In this document: positions 42,570 to 51,039 of the stretch, piece by piece
How the letters are laid out: every line of letters starts with the position of its first letter
How positions within the stretch are numbered: the stretch's first letter is position 1
From: Duganella radicis
GTDB lineage: Bacteria; Pseudomonadota; Gammaproteobacteria; Burkholderiales; Burkholderiaceae_D
Length of the DNA stretch: 64,000 bases
Direction: 5' to 3'
Assembly (NCBI RefSeq): GCF_009720825.1
Contig: NZ_WNKY01000010.1
Location: 102,392 to 166,391, forward strand
Position numbers and translations under genes: made by a program
Notes under the pieces: model-generated
The model's input: only the letters and a program-made list of their open reading frames with translations
Told to the model about the DNA's origin: nothing
Databases searched by the model: none

Positions 42570-43496
42570 TTAATGTGGCGGCGTGCGCGCGAACACGAGG
42601 TTGCTCACGCACGCGGCGCCGTGGCGTTTCAATGTGGCCGCCAGTTCGTTCAATGTCTGGCCGCTGGTCATCACGTCGTCGACGACGCCGATGTGGCGGC
42701 CTGCCACCAAAGCGGCGTCCGGCACCACGAAGGCGCCGGCGATGTTTTGCCGGCGCTGTTCGGGCGTCACGCTGCTCTGGGCGGCGGTTTCGTTCAGGCG
42801 CATCACCAGTTGCGCGTGCAGGGCCACGCCCATGCTGCGCGCCAGTGGCCTGGCGATTTCCAGCGCCTGGTTGTAGCCGCGCTCGGCCAGCCGGCGCGGT
42901 CCCAGCGGCACCGGGCAAAGCAGGGCGGGCAGCGTGTAGTCCGGGTGGGACAGCACAGCATCGCGTAACAGCCGGGCGCACAGCGGGGCCAGCGCCAGGC
43001 GGTGGCCGAATTTTAGCTGCAATACCAGTTGGTCTACAGGTATTGCATAGTCGGCGGCGACCAGCGTGCGGTCGAAGGCCGGCGGGTCGGCCAGGCATTT
43101 GCCGCACAGCCGACGGTCGAGGCCGTGTCCGAATGACAGAGCTGACCCTGAATGACCGCCGAGGTCGTGTCCGAATGACAGAACTGACCCCGAATTGGTC
43201 GCCGCCGCGGTGGCTTGGTCGATGGCTGCGCCGGCGTCGCTCGCTGCGGCCGGCAGCGGGTTGGCGCAGCGTTGGCAGCGGGCGATGGCGGCGGCCGGGC
43301 CGAAGAATTGCGCCGCGCAGCCCGGACACAAGGCCTCGTCGCTGTCGCCGCCGCACAGGGCGCAGCTGTTCGGCAGCAGGTGGCGCAGCAGCGTGTTGCC
43401 CCAACGGCCCAATCGCGTCCGCAGCGGTGCGTCGTGCTGGCCGCGCTCCGGCGGCTCACCGGGCACCGTTGCCGGCCGCCTTATCTTGTCATTCAT
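42570..43496 (-). CDS. comF: ComF-type phosphoribosyltransferase-like protein with in-frame repeat insert
   Basis: ComF family proteins are needed for DNA uptake in naturally competent bacteria. The 308-residue product has an N-terminal zinc ribbon with CALC (near 45), CPGC (near 58) and CQRC (near 74), then CGKC after an insert, and a C-terminal PRTase domain with ERGYNQALEIARPLA and the PRPP loop VVDDVMTSGQTLNEL. Between CQRC and CGKC about 28 residues (GSVLSFGHDLGGH / SGSALSFGHGLDR) are encoded by two tandem 42-bp repeat units. The frame stays open, so the protein is probably still made, but the insert sits in the zinc-binding region. Confidence 0.88.
   Translation of the reverse strand: MNDKIRRPATVPGEPPERGQHDAPLRTRLGRWGNTLLRHLLPNSCALCGGDSDEALCPGCAAQFFGPAAAIARCQRCANPLPAAASDAGAAIDQATAAATNSGSVLSFGHDLGGHSGSALSFGHGLDRRLCGKCLADPPAFDRTLVAADYAIPVDQLVLQLKFGHRLALAPLCARLLRDAVLSHPDYTLPALLCPVPLGPRRLAERGYNQALEIARPLARSMGVALHAQLVMRLNETAAQSSVTPEQRRQNIAGAFVVPDAALVAGRHIGVVDDVMTSGQTLNELAATLKRHGAACVSNLVFARTPPH
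43119..43202 (-). repeat. Two tandem 42-bp units carrying the 26-bp repeat, inside comF
   Basis: Units 43119-43160 and 43161-43202 are near-identical and start GAGG(C/T)CGTGTCCGAATG on the plus strand. Each contains the 26-bp repeat (43124-43149 and 43166-43191), the first identical to 40291-40316. Being 42 bp long, each adds 14 codons without shifting the comF frame. The outer end reads TGACCCCGAATT, matching the reverse complement of the AATTCGGGGTCA head of the 30.2 kb element. Confidence 0.8.
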
Positions 43497-43592
43497 GCCA
43501 CGCCTCCGCGCTGAAAACCGGGCCGGCGGCCGTCGCGATGGCGTGCAACCATGTACACTGCCGACATTATCGCATTACATTGACTCATCACC

Positions 43593-44516
43593 ATGCAAGT
43601 CCCCGCTAATCCGCCCAAATTGAGCGCGCCCATCGATCTGGAGCGCGTCCGCCAGCTGTTTTCCCGCCCTGAACGCGTCGCGCCCGCCGATTTCCTGCGC
43701 CGTGAAGTATCTTCCCGCATGTTCGATCGGCTGGAATTGATTAAAATAGCGCCACAGCGCGTTTTGGATGCCGGTTGCGGCACCGGCGCCGATCTGCCGT
43801 TGTTGCAAAAGGCCTATCCCGCCGCCCAGGTCCTGGGCCTGGACGCCGCCGAAGCCATGCTGCACGCCGCCCAGGGGCCGAGCGTCAGGTCGTCCTCGCT
43901 GAATCAGCTGCTGAGCAAGCTGCTGCCGTCGAAAAGCGGCGTCGATCTGCTGTGCGGCGATTTCGCCGAGCTGCCGCTGGGACCGAACTCGCTGGATCTG
44001 GTCTGGTCCAATCTGGCCCTGCACTGGCACCCGCAGCCGGACCGCGTGTTCGCCGAATGGCGCCGCGTGCTGCGCGTGAACAGTCTGCTGATGTTTTCCT
44101 GCTTCGGCCCCGATTCGCTGCGCGAGGTGCGCGCCGCGTTCGCCGAGGCCGATCTGGCCCCGCACGCGCTGCCCTTCGTCGATATGCACGATTTCGGCGA
44201 TCAGCTGGTCGAAGCCGGGTTTTCCACTCCGGTGCTGGACATGGAAACCATCACGGTCACCTACGACACGCCGCAAGCGTTGTTGTCAGATGTCCGCGCG
44301 CTGGGCGGCAATCCGCTGACGACGTTGCGCCGCAGCATGATGGGCAAGGCGGCCTGGCAGCGCATGCTCGATACGCTGGAGCGTGGTCGTCGTTCCGACG
44401 GGAAACTCGGCCTGACCTTTGAAGTTATCTACGGTCACGCCTTCCGGCCCGCCCCCAAGGTGACTTCCAAGGGCGAAGCGATTATCCGTTTCGATCCGCC
44501 GCGCAAGCCGCGCTGA
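43593..44516 (+). CDS. bioC: Malonyl-ACP O-methyltransferase
   Basis: BioC methylates the malonyl thioester to start pimeloyl synthesis for biotin. The 307-residue SAM-dependent methyltransferase has motif I VLDAGCGTGADLPLL near 57-71, DLLCGDFAELPL near 119 and DLVWSNLALHWHPQPDRVFA near 133-152, the last block being typical of BioC. Its N-terminal VRQLFSRPERVAPADFLRRE also fits. The rest of the biotin genes are not in the window. It is divergent from comF across about 96 bp and ends 12 bp before an inverted repeat. Confidence 0.88.
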   Translation: MQVPANPPKLSAPIDLERVRQLFSRPERVAPADFLRREVSSRMFDRLELIKIAPQRVLDAGCGTGADLPLLQKAYPAAQVLGLDAAEAMLHAAQGPSVRSSSLNQLLSKLLPSKSGVDLLCGDFAELPLGPNSLDLVWSNLALHWHPQPDRVFAEWRRVLRVNSLLMFSCFGPDSLREVRAAFAEADLAPHALPFVDMHDFGDQLVEAGFSTPVLDMETITVTYDTPQALLSDVRALGGNPLTTLRRSMMGKAAWQRMLDTLERGRRSDGKLGLTFEVIYGHAFRPAPKVTSKGEAIIRFDPPRKPR

Positions 44517-44528
44517 GAGGGAATTGTA

Positions 44529-44560
44529 TGTTGCCATGCGGCGTAAGGCCCATGGCAACA
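44529..44560. repeat. Perfect 10-bp inverted repeat downstream of bioC
   Basis: TGTTGCCATG (44529-44538) and CATGGCAACA (44551-44560) pair perfectly around a 12-nt loop. There is no T-run after it, so it is not a canonical intrinsic terminator. It may protect the bioC mRNA end or act as a regulator site 26 bp upstream of the cox -35. Confidence 0.55.
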
Positions 44561-44585
44561 CCATAGTTGCGAAATCGATTATTTC

Positions 44586-44615
44586 TTGATGCGCCTCGTT
44601 TTTGTTCTATATAAT
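44586..44615 (+). promoter_or_regulatory. Sigma70-like promoter of the cytochrome oxidase operon
   Basis: TTGATG (44586-44591) and a perfect TATAAT (44610-44615) are separated by 18 bp. This is the best-formed promoter in the window and precedes coxB, predicting a transcript with a leader of about 240 nt. Confidence 0.6.
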
Positions 44616-44859
44616 CATTCACTAATTTTGCCAGCATGTCACGTCGCCAGCTATAAACCCGCGACCCCAGGCGAAATCAGGTTACATCGAGCACGAACGA
44701 GCAGTTGAATTAAGCAGAATCGAGCGTCGGCGTTGTTCCGCGGCAGTTTGCGGAACCGGGCCGATGTCAGTTGTTTAAGGAGCGTCGCCGGTTCAGTTCA
44801 CCGATCAGCCGGTAAGACGTTAAAAAAATATTTTAATTTCTTGGGCAGTTGGGGAAAAC

Positions 44860-46083
44860 ATGAAACATGCGAAGCGACTTCAAGCGTTGATGCTCGGATT
44901 GTCGATGCTGGCGGCCGGTATGCCAGCGTGGGCGGCCGAGACCGCAGCAAGCACTGGCACTTACGCCGCAGCCACCGGCGGCACTGGCGGCCCGGTCGCC
45001 AATGAATTGACACTGCAACCTCCCGCCACCCAAATCGCCACCGAAGTCTACAGCCTGCACAACTGGATGATGGGCGTCTGCCTGGTCATCTTCATCGCTG
45101 TGTTTGGCGTGATGTTCTATTCCATTTTCAAGCACCGCAAGTCGCTCGGCCACAAGCCGGCCACCTTCCACGAATCCACCGCCGTCGAGGTGGCCTGGAC
45201 CATCGTGCCGTTCCTGATCGTGATCGGCATGGCCCTGCCTGCCACCCGCACGGTGGTCGGCATGAAGGACACGTCCAACGCCGACATCACCATCAAGGTC
45301 ACCGGCATGCAGTGGAAGTGGGGCTACGATTACCTGAAAGGCGAGGGCGAGGGCATTTCCTTCCTGTCCAACCTGTCCACCCCGCGCTCGCAGGTGGGCG
45401 CGCCGGGCTTCGAGCCGACCGAGAAGCGCGGCGACAACTACCTGATGGAAGTCGACAATGAGGTGGTGGTGCCGGTCCATCGCAAGATCCGCCTGATCAC
45501 CACCGCCAACGATGTGATTCACTCGTGGTCGATCCCGGCCTTCGCCGTCAAGCAGGATGCGATTCCGGGCTTCGTGCGCGACACCTGGTTCAAGGCCGAG
45601 CACACCGGCACCTTCCGCGGCTACTGCTCGGAACTGTGCGGCAAGGAGCACGCCTTCATGCCGATCGTGGTGCGCGTGGTGACCGATGCCGAGTACAAGA
45701 CCTGGGTCGACGGCAAGAAGAAGGAAATGGCCGCGCTGGCCGATGATCCGAACAAGACCTGGACCATCGATGAGCTGAAAACCAAGGGCGAAAAAGTCTA
45801 CAACACCAACTGCGTGGTCTGCCACCAGGCCAACGGCAAGGGTGTGCCGGCCGCCTTCGCGCCGCTGGACGGTTCGGAAGTGGTCAACGGTCCGAAGGCG
45901 GAGCAGATCAACGTTCTGCTGCACGGTAAGAAGAGCGGGAAATATCCCGCCGAAATGCCAGCTTGGAAGCAACTGTCGGATACGGATATCGCGGCTGTGA
46001 TTACTTACACCCGCAATAGCTGGTCGAACAAGGCCGCCGAGAACATCGTTCAACCAGCCGAAGTCGTGGCTGCACGTAAGTAA
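44860..46083 (+). CDS. coxB: Cytochrome c oxidase subunit II with C-terminal heme c domain
   Basis: Subunit II takes electrons from cytochrome c through the binuclear CuA centre. The 407-residue protein has a signal peptide (about 1-25), two membrane helices (about 64-88 and 108-128), a cupredoxin domain with the CuA ligands in [14 protein letters not shown] near 253-266, and an extra C-terminal cytochrome c domain with CVVCH near 318-322. The fused heme c makes this a caa3-type subunit. GGGGA lies about five bases before the ATG. It heads the cox operon, 16 bp before coxA. Synonym ctaC. Confidence 0.95.
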   Translation: MKHAKRLQALMLGLSMLAAGMPAWAAETAASTGTYAAATGGTGGPVANELTLQPPATQIATEVYSLHNWMMGVCLVIFIAVFGVMFYSIFKHRKSLGHKPATFHESTAVEVAWTIVPFLIVIGMALPATRTVVGMKDTSNADITIKVTGMQWKWGYDYLKGEGEGISFLSNLSTPRSQVGAPGFEPTEKRGDNYLMEVDNEVVVPVHRKIRLITTANDVIHSWSIPAFAVKQDAIPGFVRDTWFKAEHTGTFRGYCSELCGKEHAFMPIVVRVVTDAEYKTWVDGKKKEMAALADDPNKTWTIDELKTKGEKVYNTNCVVCHQANGKGVPAAFAPLDGSEVVNGPKAEQINVLLHGKKSGKYPAEMPAWKQLSDTDIAAVITYTRNSWSNKAAENIVQPAEVVAARK

Positions 46084-46099
46084 TCAGGAGCGTTACAAC

Positions 46100-47689
46100 A
46101 TGAGCACGAGCACTTTGGATCACGCACACGACCACGATCACGCACACGACCATCCGCATGGCCTGTCGCGCTGGCTGTTCGCTACCAACCACAAGGATAT
46201 CGGCACGCTGTACCTGTGGTTCTCCTTCGTCATGCTGCTGTCGGGCGGCGTGCTGGCGCTGGGCATCCGCACCGAGCTGTTCAAGCCGGGCCTGCAATTC
46301 TTCCAGCCGGAGTTCTTCAACCAGCTGACCACCATGCACGGCCTGGTGATGGTGTTCGGCGCCATCATGCCGGCCTTCGTCGGCTTCGCCAACTGGATGA
46401 TCCCGCTGCAGATCGGCGCTTCGGACATGGCGTTCGCCCGCATGAACAACTTCTCGTTCTGGCTGCTGCCGCCGGCGGCGCTGCTGCTGGCCACCTCCTT
46501 CCTGGTGCCGGGCGGCGCCACCGCGGCCGGCTGGACGCTGTACGCGCCGCTGTCGACCCAGATGGGCGCCGGCATGGACATGGGTATCTTCGCCATGCAC
46601 CTGATGGGAGCGTCGTCGATCATGGGCTCGATTAACATCATCGTCACCATCCTCAACATGCGCGCCCCCGGCATGACCCTGATGAAGATGCCGATGTTCT
46701 GCTGGACCTGGCTGATCACCGCCTACCTGCTGATCGCCGTGATGCCGGTGCTGGCAGGCGCCATCACCATGACGCTGACCGACCGCCACTTCGGCACCAC
46801 CTTCTTCAACGCGGCCGCCGGCGGCGACCCGGTCATGTACCAGCACATCTTCTGGTTCTTCGGCCACCCGGAGGTGTACATCATGATTCTGCCGGCGTTC
46901 GGCATCGTGTCGCAGATCCTGCCGGCCTTCGCCCGCAAGCAGCTGTTCGGCTACGCCTCGATGGTGTACGCGACCGCCTCGATCGCGATCCTGTCGTTCA
47001 TCGTCTGGGCCCACCACATGTTCACCACCGGCATGCCGGTGACCTCGCAGCTGTTCTTCATGTACGCCACCATGCTGATCGCGGTGCCGACCGGCGTGAA
47101 GGTGTTCAACTGGATCGCCACCATGTGGCGCGGTTCGATGACCTTTGAAACCCCGATGCTGTTCGCGGTCGGCTTCATCTTCGTGTTCACCATCGGCGGC
47201 TTCACCGGCCTGATCCTGGCCGTGACCCCGATCGACATCCAGCTGCAGGACACCTACTACGTGGTGGCCCACTTCCACTACGTGCTGGTGGCCGGCTCGC
47301 TGTTCGCACTGTTTGCCGGTTTCTACTACTGGTCGCCGAAATGGACCGGCCACATGTACAACGAAACCATGGGCAAGGCGCACTTCTGGCTGTCGCTGAT
47401 CACCTTCAACGTCACCTTCTTCCCGATGCACTTCCTGGGGCTGGCCGGCATGCCGCGCCGCTACGCCGACTACTCGGCGCAGTTCACCGACTTCAACATG
47501 ATTGCCACCATCGGCGCCTTCGGTTTCGGCCTGTCGCAGGTGTTCTTCCTGTTCGGCGTGATCATCCCGACCATCCGCGGCGGCAAGAAAGCCGAAGCCA
47601 AGCCATGGGATGGCGCGGAAGGCCTGGAGTGGACCGTGCCGTCGCCGGCGCCGTTCCACACCTTTGAAACCCCGCCACAGTTCAAATAA
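46100..47689 (+). CDS. coxA: Cytochrome c oxidase subunit I
   Basis: This is the catalytic subunit of the aa3/caa3 oxidase that reduces oxygen at heme a3-CuB and pumps protons. The 529 residues include about 12 helices. Visible ligand motifs are [11 protein letters not shown] (heme a), [18 protein letters not shown] (CuB His and the Tyr of the K channel), [11 protein letters not shown] (CuB His pair) and [13 protein letters not shown] (heme a/a3 His). The N-terminus has a His/Asp-rich extension ([14 protein letters not shown]) before the first helix. A 2-bp gap separates it from the following small ORF. Synonym ctaD. Confidence 0.97.
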   Translation: MSTSTLDHAHDHDHAHDHPHGLSRWLFATNHKDIGTLYLWFSFVMLLSGGVLALGIRTELFKPGLQFFQPEFFNQLTTMHGLVMVFGAIMPAFVGFANWMIPLQIGASDMAFARMNNFSFWLLPPAALLLATSFLVPGGATAAGWTLYAPLSTQMGAGMDMGIFAMHLMGASSIMGSINIIVTILNMRAPGMTLMKMPMFCWTWLITAYLLIAVMPVLAGAITMTLTDRHFGTTFFNAAAGGDPVMYQHIFWFFGHPEVYIMILPAFGIVSQILPAFARKQLFGYASMVYATASIAILSFIVWAHHMFTTGMPVTSQLFFMYATMLIAVPTGVKVFNWIATMWRGSMTFETPMLFAVGFIFVFTIGGFTGLILAVTPIDIQLQDTYYVVAHFHYVLVAGSLFALFAGFYYWSPKWTGHMYNETMGKAHFWLSLITFNVTFFPMHFLGLAGMPRRYADYSAQFTDFNMIATIGAFGFGLSQVFFLFGVIIPTIRGGKKAEAKPWDGAEGLEWTVPSPAPFHTFETPPQFK

Positions 47690-47691
47690 TC

Positions 47692-47799
47692 ATGACCAGC
47701 CAGAAAAAGCCGAACAATCTGCGCACCGCCCTGATCCTGGGCGGGCTGGCCTTGTTCTTCTTTGTATCGGTGTTTGTCAAACGGATCTGGTTGAGCTGA
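47692..47799 (+). CDS. 35-aa cytochrome oxidase small assembly protein
   Basis: The short frame starts ATG at 47692, 2 bp after the coxA stop, and encodes 35 residues: a basic start (MTSQKKPNNLRTALILGG), one membrane helix (LALFFFVSVFVKRIW) and a short end. Its size and position between ctaD and ctaG match the small single-TM proteins annotated in betaproteobacterial cox operons as small assembly proteins. Its TGA ends at 47799 and the next ATG is at 47801. Confidence 0.8.
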   Translation: MTSQKKPNNLRTALILGGLALFFFVSVFVKRIWLS

Positions 47800-47800
47800 G

Positions 47801-48337
47801 ATGGATAACCGCATTCTGTTGCGCAAGTTGCTCGTCATCGCTGTCGTGATGTTCGGCTTTGCGTATGCGCTCAACCCGTTCTACCGCCAGATCTGCGAAG
47901 CGCTGGGGCTGAACGTGTTGACGCAGAAGGATGGCACGGTCGAGCGCCCGGCCAACACGCAGGTGGATTTGAACCGCAGCGTGACGATCGAGTTCGACGG
48001 CAATGCCCAGGGACCGTGGCGCTTCCGCCCCACGGTCAACAGCATGAGTGTGCATCCGGGCGAGCTGACCACGGTGATGTATGAAGTGGTCAACACGCAA
48101 AAGCGCGAGATGAATGCGCAGGCGATACCGAGCTACGCGCCGCAAAGCGCCACGCCGTATTTCCTGAAAGTGGAGTGTTTCTGCTTCAAGCAGCAGACCT
48201 TGAAAGCGAATGAAGCGCGGCAGATGCCGGTGGTGTTTTACATCGACCCGAAGCTGCCGAAGGACGTCAAGACGATCACGCTGTCGTACACCTTCTTCGA
48301 GGTGGGCGGCGGCCTGGTCAAGACGGCGGCCAACTGA
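47801..48337 (+). CDS. ctaG: Cytochrome c oxidase assembly protein CtaG/Cox11
   Basis: CtaG delivers copper to the CuB site of subunit I. The 178-residue protein has one N-terminal membrane helix (KLLVIAVVMFGFAYALNPFY near 7-26) and a periplasmic beta-sandwich. The copper-binding pair is in VECFCFKQQTL near 125-135. It follows the 35-aa ORF by one base and is 1 bp before the DUF2970 start, in the cox operon. Confidence 0.94.
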   Translation: MDNRILLRKLLVIAVVMFGFAYALNPFYRQICEALGLNVLTQKDGTVERPANTQVDLNRSVTIEFDGNAQGPWRFRPTVNSMSVHPGELTTVMYEVVNTQKREMNAQAIPSYAPQSATPYFLKVECFCFKQQTLKANEARQMPVVFYIDPKLPKDVKTITLSYTFFEVGGGLVKTAAN

Positions 48338-48338
48338 G

Positions 48339-48533
48339 ATGAGCAAAAAGCCCGGCTTCCTGTATTCGGTCAAAGCCGTGCTGTGGTCGTTTGTCGGCCT
48401 GCGCCGCAAGCGCGATTTTGATGAGGACCAGCAGGGCTTGAACCCGCTCCACATCATCGTCGCGGCCTTGCTGGCGGTGGCTGTGTTCATAGGTTTACTG
48501 ATAACTATCGTCAAACTCGTAGTAGCTAAATAA
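48339..48533 (+). CDS. DUF2970 single-TM protein
   Basis: The ATG at 48339, 1 bp after the ctaG stop, opens a 64-residue frame: a basic N-terminus (MSKKPGFLYSVKAVLWSFVG), LRRKRDFDEDQQGLNPLHII and a single C-terminal membrane helix ending KLVVAK. This is the DUF2970 family, regularly found between ctaG and ctaE in betaproteobacteria. Function is unknown; a role in oxidase assembly is inferred from position. Confidence 0.85.
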   Translation: MSKKPGFLYSVKAVLWSFVGLRRKRDFDEDQQGLNPLHIIVAALLAVAVFIGLLITIVKLVVAK

Positions 48534-48554
48534 AAGTTGATTAGGGAGATGAAG

Positions 48555-49424
48555 ATGAGTTCCACACATACGCACGGCGGCACCGCACCGTACTACTTCG
48601 TGCCCGGCCCATCGCGCTGGCCGCTGCTGGCGGGCATATCCCTGCTGGTGACCATGGCCGGCGCGTCCGGCTGGGTCAACGACGCATCGTGGGGACCGGT
48701 GGCCAACCTGCTTGGCATCGTGGCCACGCTGATTGTGCTGTATTTCTGGTTTGGCGACGCCATCAAGGAATCCGAAGGCGGCTTGTACAGCCAGCGCATC
48801 GACCATTCGTATCGCTGGTCGATGAGCTGGTTCATCTTCTCGGAGGTGATGTTCTTCGGCGCCTTCTTCGGCGCGCTGTTCTATGCGCGCACCATCTCCA
48901 TGCCTTGGCTGGCCGATCTGGACCACAAGTTCATCTGGCCGGACTTTGCCGCGCACTGGGGCGGTGTCGGCCCGGCGGGCACGGTGGAAGAGTTCAAGAC
49001 CATGGGGCCGTTCCCTATCCCGACCATCAACACCGCGCTGCTGCTGACCTCGGGCGTGACCCTGACCATCGCCCACCACGCGCTGCGTGCCGGCCACCGC
49101 GCGCAAACCGCGATCTGGCTGTTCGCCACCATTCTGCTGGGCGCGGTCTTCATGGGCTTCCAGGCGTATGAATACCACCACGCTTACACCGAACTGAACC
49201 TGAAGCTGACCTCGGGCATCTATGGCTCCACCTTCTTCATGCTGACCGGCTTCCACGGCTTCCACGTGACCATGGGCGCGATCATGCTGTCGGTGGTGTT
49301 GTACCGCGTGCTGCGCGGCCACTTTACGCCAGACAACCACTTCGCGTTCGAAGGCGCGGCCTGGTACTGGCACTTTGTGGACGTGGTCTGGCTGGGCTTG
49401 TACGTCGTGGTCTACTGGTTGTAA
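48555..49424 (+). CDS. ctaE: Cytochrome c oxidase subunit III
   Basis: Subunit III stabilises the oxidase and supports proton uptake. The 289-residue product has seven hydrophobic helices, with WFIFSEVMFFGAFFGALFYA near 92-111 and the C-terminal block GFHGFHVTMGAIMLS and WYWHFVDVVWLGLYVVVYW. The ATG at 48555 is chosen because AGGGAG (48543-48548) sits six bases upstream; the ATG at 48549 is too close to it. It is the last gene before a strong terminator. Synonym coxC. Confidence 0.95.
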   Translation: MSSTHTHGGTAPYYFVPGPSRWPLLAGISLLVTMAGASGWVNDASWGPVANLLGIVATLIVLYFWFGDAIKESEGGLYSQRIDHSYRWSMSWFIFSEVMFFGAFFGALFYARTISMPWLADLDHKFIWPDFAAHWGGVGPAGTVEEFKTMGPFPIPTINTALLLTSGVTLTIAHHALRAGHRAQTAIWLFATILLGAVFMGFQAYEYHHAYTELNLKLTSGIYGSTFFMLTGFHGFHVTMGAIMLSVVLYRVLRGHFTPDNHFAFEGAAWYWHFVDVVWLGLYVVVYWL

Positions 49425-49437
49425 ACTCCAGCGTCAT

Positions 49438-49467
49438 AAAAGCCGCACTCCGGTGCGGCTTTTTTTT
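49438..49467 (+). terminator. Intrinsic terminator of the coxB-ctaE operon
   Basis: AAAAGCCGCAC (49438-49448) pairs with GTGCGGCTTTT (49453-49463) around a TCCG loop and runs into eight T residues (49460-49467). It lies 14 bp after the ctaE stop. The A-run on the left means it may also terminate the antisense DUF2909 gene, whose stop abuts it. Confidence 0.9.
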
Positions 49468-49672
49468 ATCCCGCGCGGATGCCGGTCGGGTGGATGTAGC
49501 CGAGCCGGTAAGCCAGCAGGATCAGCAGGAACAGGGTGATCGACAGCGCCACGCGCACCGCCAGCGCGCGCACGGTGTTGTTGCTGCGGCCCTTGTCGCG
49601 CATCAGGAAGAACAGCGCTGATCCCAGGCTGCCGATGATCAGGATGAACGCGATGGCAACGGCAATTTTCAT
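49466..49672 (-). CDS. DUF2909 twin-transmembrane protein
   Basis: The 68-residue product has two helices (about 3-23 and 42-58) with a basic connecting loop containing RDKGRSNNTVRALAVRVALS, the hallmark of DUF2909. It lies antisense between ctaE and surf1, as in many betaproteobacterial cox clusters. The ATG at 49672 gives the conserved start MKIAVAIAFILIIGSLGSAL; the longer frame to 49792 runs across the surf1 start and is rejected. Function unknown. Confidence 0.85.
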   Translation of the reverse strand: MKIAVAIAFILIIGSLGSALFFLMRDKGRSNNTVRALAVRVALSITLFLLILLAYRLGYIHPTGIRAG

Positions 49673-49711
49673 GGCATTGAGGAGCGGTGATTTGATCGAG
49701 GTTCCATTGTA

Positions 49712-50434
49712 ATGGCGTTCCGCTTTAAATTGATTCCTTTCGTGGCCACGGTGCTGGTGGTGGTCCTCGGCGTACAACTCGGCAACTGGCAAACGCGCCG
49801 GGCCGAACAGAAAATCTCGCTACAGCAAAAGCTGGCGCTGGGTGCCCAGGCGGCGCCGCTGGCGCTGGACGGCGCGCCGGTGGCGGCCGATGCCGCCGCC
49901 TGGCGCCGCGTCACCATGCGCGGCACGTTCGTGCGCGGCTGGCCGGTCTATCTCGACAACCGTCCGTATCAGGGCAAGGCCGGTTTCTACCTGTTGATGC
50001 CGTTTAAAATATCGGGCTCGAACATGCATGTGCTGGTGGCGCGTGGCTGGCTGCCGCGCGATCCGGCGGTGCGCGACAAGCTGCCGGCTTACGCCACGCC
50101 CGAGGGCGAGGTCACGCTGCAAGGCGTGGCGCGCCTGAACGCCGGCCATGTGATGGAGCTGGGCAGCGCGCCGCCGCTGACGCCCAACGCCATCGTGCAG
50201 AACGCCGATCCCTTGCAGCTGGCCAAGGACAGCGGCCTGACCATGCAGCCTTTCGTGGTGGAGCAGGGCGCGCCAGTCCCGGCCGGCGACGACGCGCGCA
50301 TGGTGCGCGACTGGCCGGCGCCGGCGCTGGGCGTGGAAAAACATCAAGGTTACGCCTTCCAGTGGTATGCACTGTCGGCGATGGCCGTTATCTTTTTTGT
50401 AGCGAACGGATTCAGACGTGGAAAAACCAAATAA
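49712..50434 (+). CDS. SURF1-family oxidase assembly protein
   Basis: SURF1/Shy1 proteins aid insertion of heme a into subunit I. The 240-residue product has the standard two-helix frame: an N-terminal TM (FKLIPFVATVLVVVLGVQLG NWQ region, about 4-25) and a C-terminal TM (WYALSAMAVIFFVANGF, about 216-232). In between are RRVTMRGTFVRG and YLDNRPYQGKAGFYLLMP. The start of the next gene lies 17 bp inside its end, so the two are coupled. Confidence 0.9.
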   Translation: MAFRFKLIPFVATVLVVVLGVQLGNWQTRRAEQKISLQQKLALGAQAAPLALDGAPVAADAAAWRRVTMRGTFVRGWPVYLDNRPYQGKAGFYLLMPFKISGSNMHVLVARGWLPRDPAVRDKLPAYATPEGEVTLQGVARLNAGHVMELGSAPPLTPNAIVQNADPLQLAKDSGLTMQPFVVEQGAPVPAGDDARMVRDWPAPALGVEKHQGYAFQWYALSAMAVIFFVANGFRRGKTK

Positions 50435-51035
50435 CAAGGGCCTGGGCCGCTGGAAACTGTTTGCGGTGCTGGCCGTGTGCGCGGCGCCGCTGATTGCGTC
50501 ATACTTCACCTATTACGTGATCAAGCCGAAAGGCGGCGTCACCAATTACGGCGCCCTGATCGATCCGCGCCAGTATCCGATCCCGGCCATGGCCAGCACC
50601 ACGCTGGACGGCAAGCCGGCGCGGCTGGAGGATTACAGGGGCAAGTGGATTATGCTGAAGGTGGGGCCGTCCGATTGCCAGCAGGCGTGCCAGGACCAGC
50701 TGTTCGCCATGCGCCAGCTGCGCACCATGCAGGGCAAGGAGATGGAGCGCATCGAACGGGTCTGGATGATCACCGACGACCAGCCGCTGGACACCATGCT
50801 GCTGCGCGTGAACGACGGCACCCGCATGCTGCGCGCGCCGGCGGCGGTGCTGGAGAAATGGCTGCCGCTGGAAAGCGGTGTGCCGGACCGGGCGTCCGAT
50901 CATGTGTACTTGATCGATCCGCTGGGCAATCTGATGATGCGTTTCCCGAAAGGGGCGGTGTCCAGCGATATCGAGAAGGTCAAGCGGGTCCACAAGGACA
51001 TCGCCAAATTGTTGAAAGCATCCGCAATAGGTTAG
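50418..51035 (+). CDS. Membrane-anchored Sco-like thioredoxin-fold protein
   Basis: The 205-residue product starts at GTG 50418 inside surf1. It has one N-terminal TM (LFAVLAVCAAPLIASYFTYY, about 14-33) and a periplasmic thioredoxin-like domain. Cys87 and Cys91 form a CxxxC motif (SDCQQACQDQ), and a distal His appears in DHVYLIDPLGNLM; this is the set of ligands used by Sco copper chaperones, though overall similarity to Sco is low. It lies between surf1 and ctaA, so a role in CuA or CuB delivery or thiol reduction is likely. Confidence 0.75.
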   Translation: MEKPNNKGLGRWKLFAVLAVCAAPLIASYFTYYVIKPKGGVTNYGALIDPRQYPIPAMASTTLDGKPARLEDYRGKWIMLKVGPSDCQQACQDQLFAMRQLRTMQGKEMERIERVWMITDDQPLDTMLLRVNDGTRMLRAPAAVLEKWLPLESGVPDRASDHVYLIDPLGNLMMRFPKGAVSSDIEKVKRVHKDIAKLLKASAIG

Positions 51036-51039
51036 TTTT

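Larger units (their letters stand above)
44517..44859 (+). other. Gene-free stretch: bioC 3' stem-loop, cox promoter and long leader
   Basis: These 343 bases hold no gene. From left to right: a 10-bp inverted repeat after bioC, the sigma70-like promoter at 44586-44615, and a leader of about 240 nt with a 7-bp hairpin (GTTCCGC 44735-44741, GCGGAAC 44750-44756, 8-nt loop) and an AT-rich segment (AAAAAAATATTTTAATTT) just ahead of GGGGA and the coxB ATG. I see no known riboswitch fold. Confidence 0.7.

Noticed and set aside
44616..44859. A known riboswitch class in the coxB leader
   Set aside because: I could not match the conserved cores of cobalamin, TPP, FMN, SAM or glycine riboswitches; only simple hairpins are visible.
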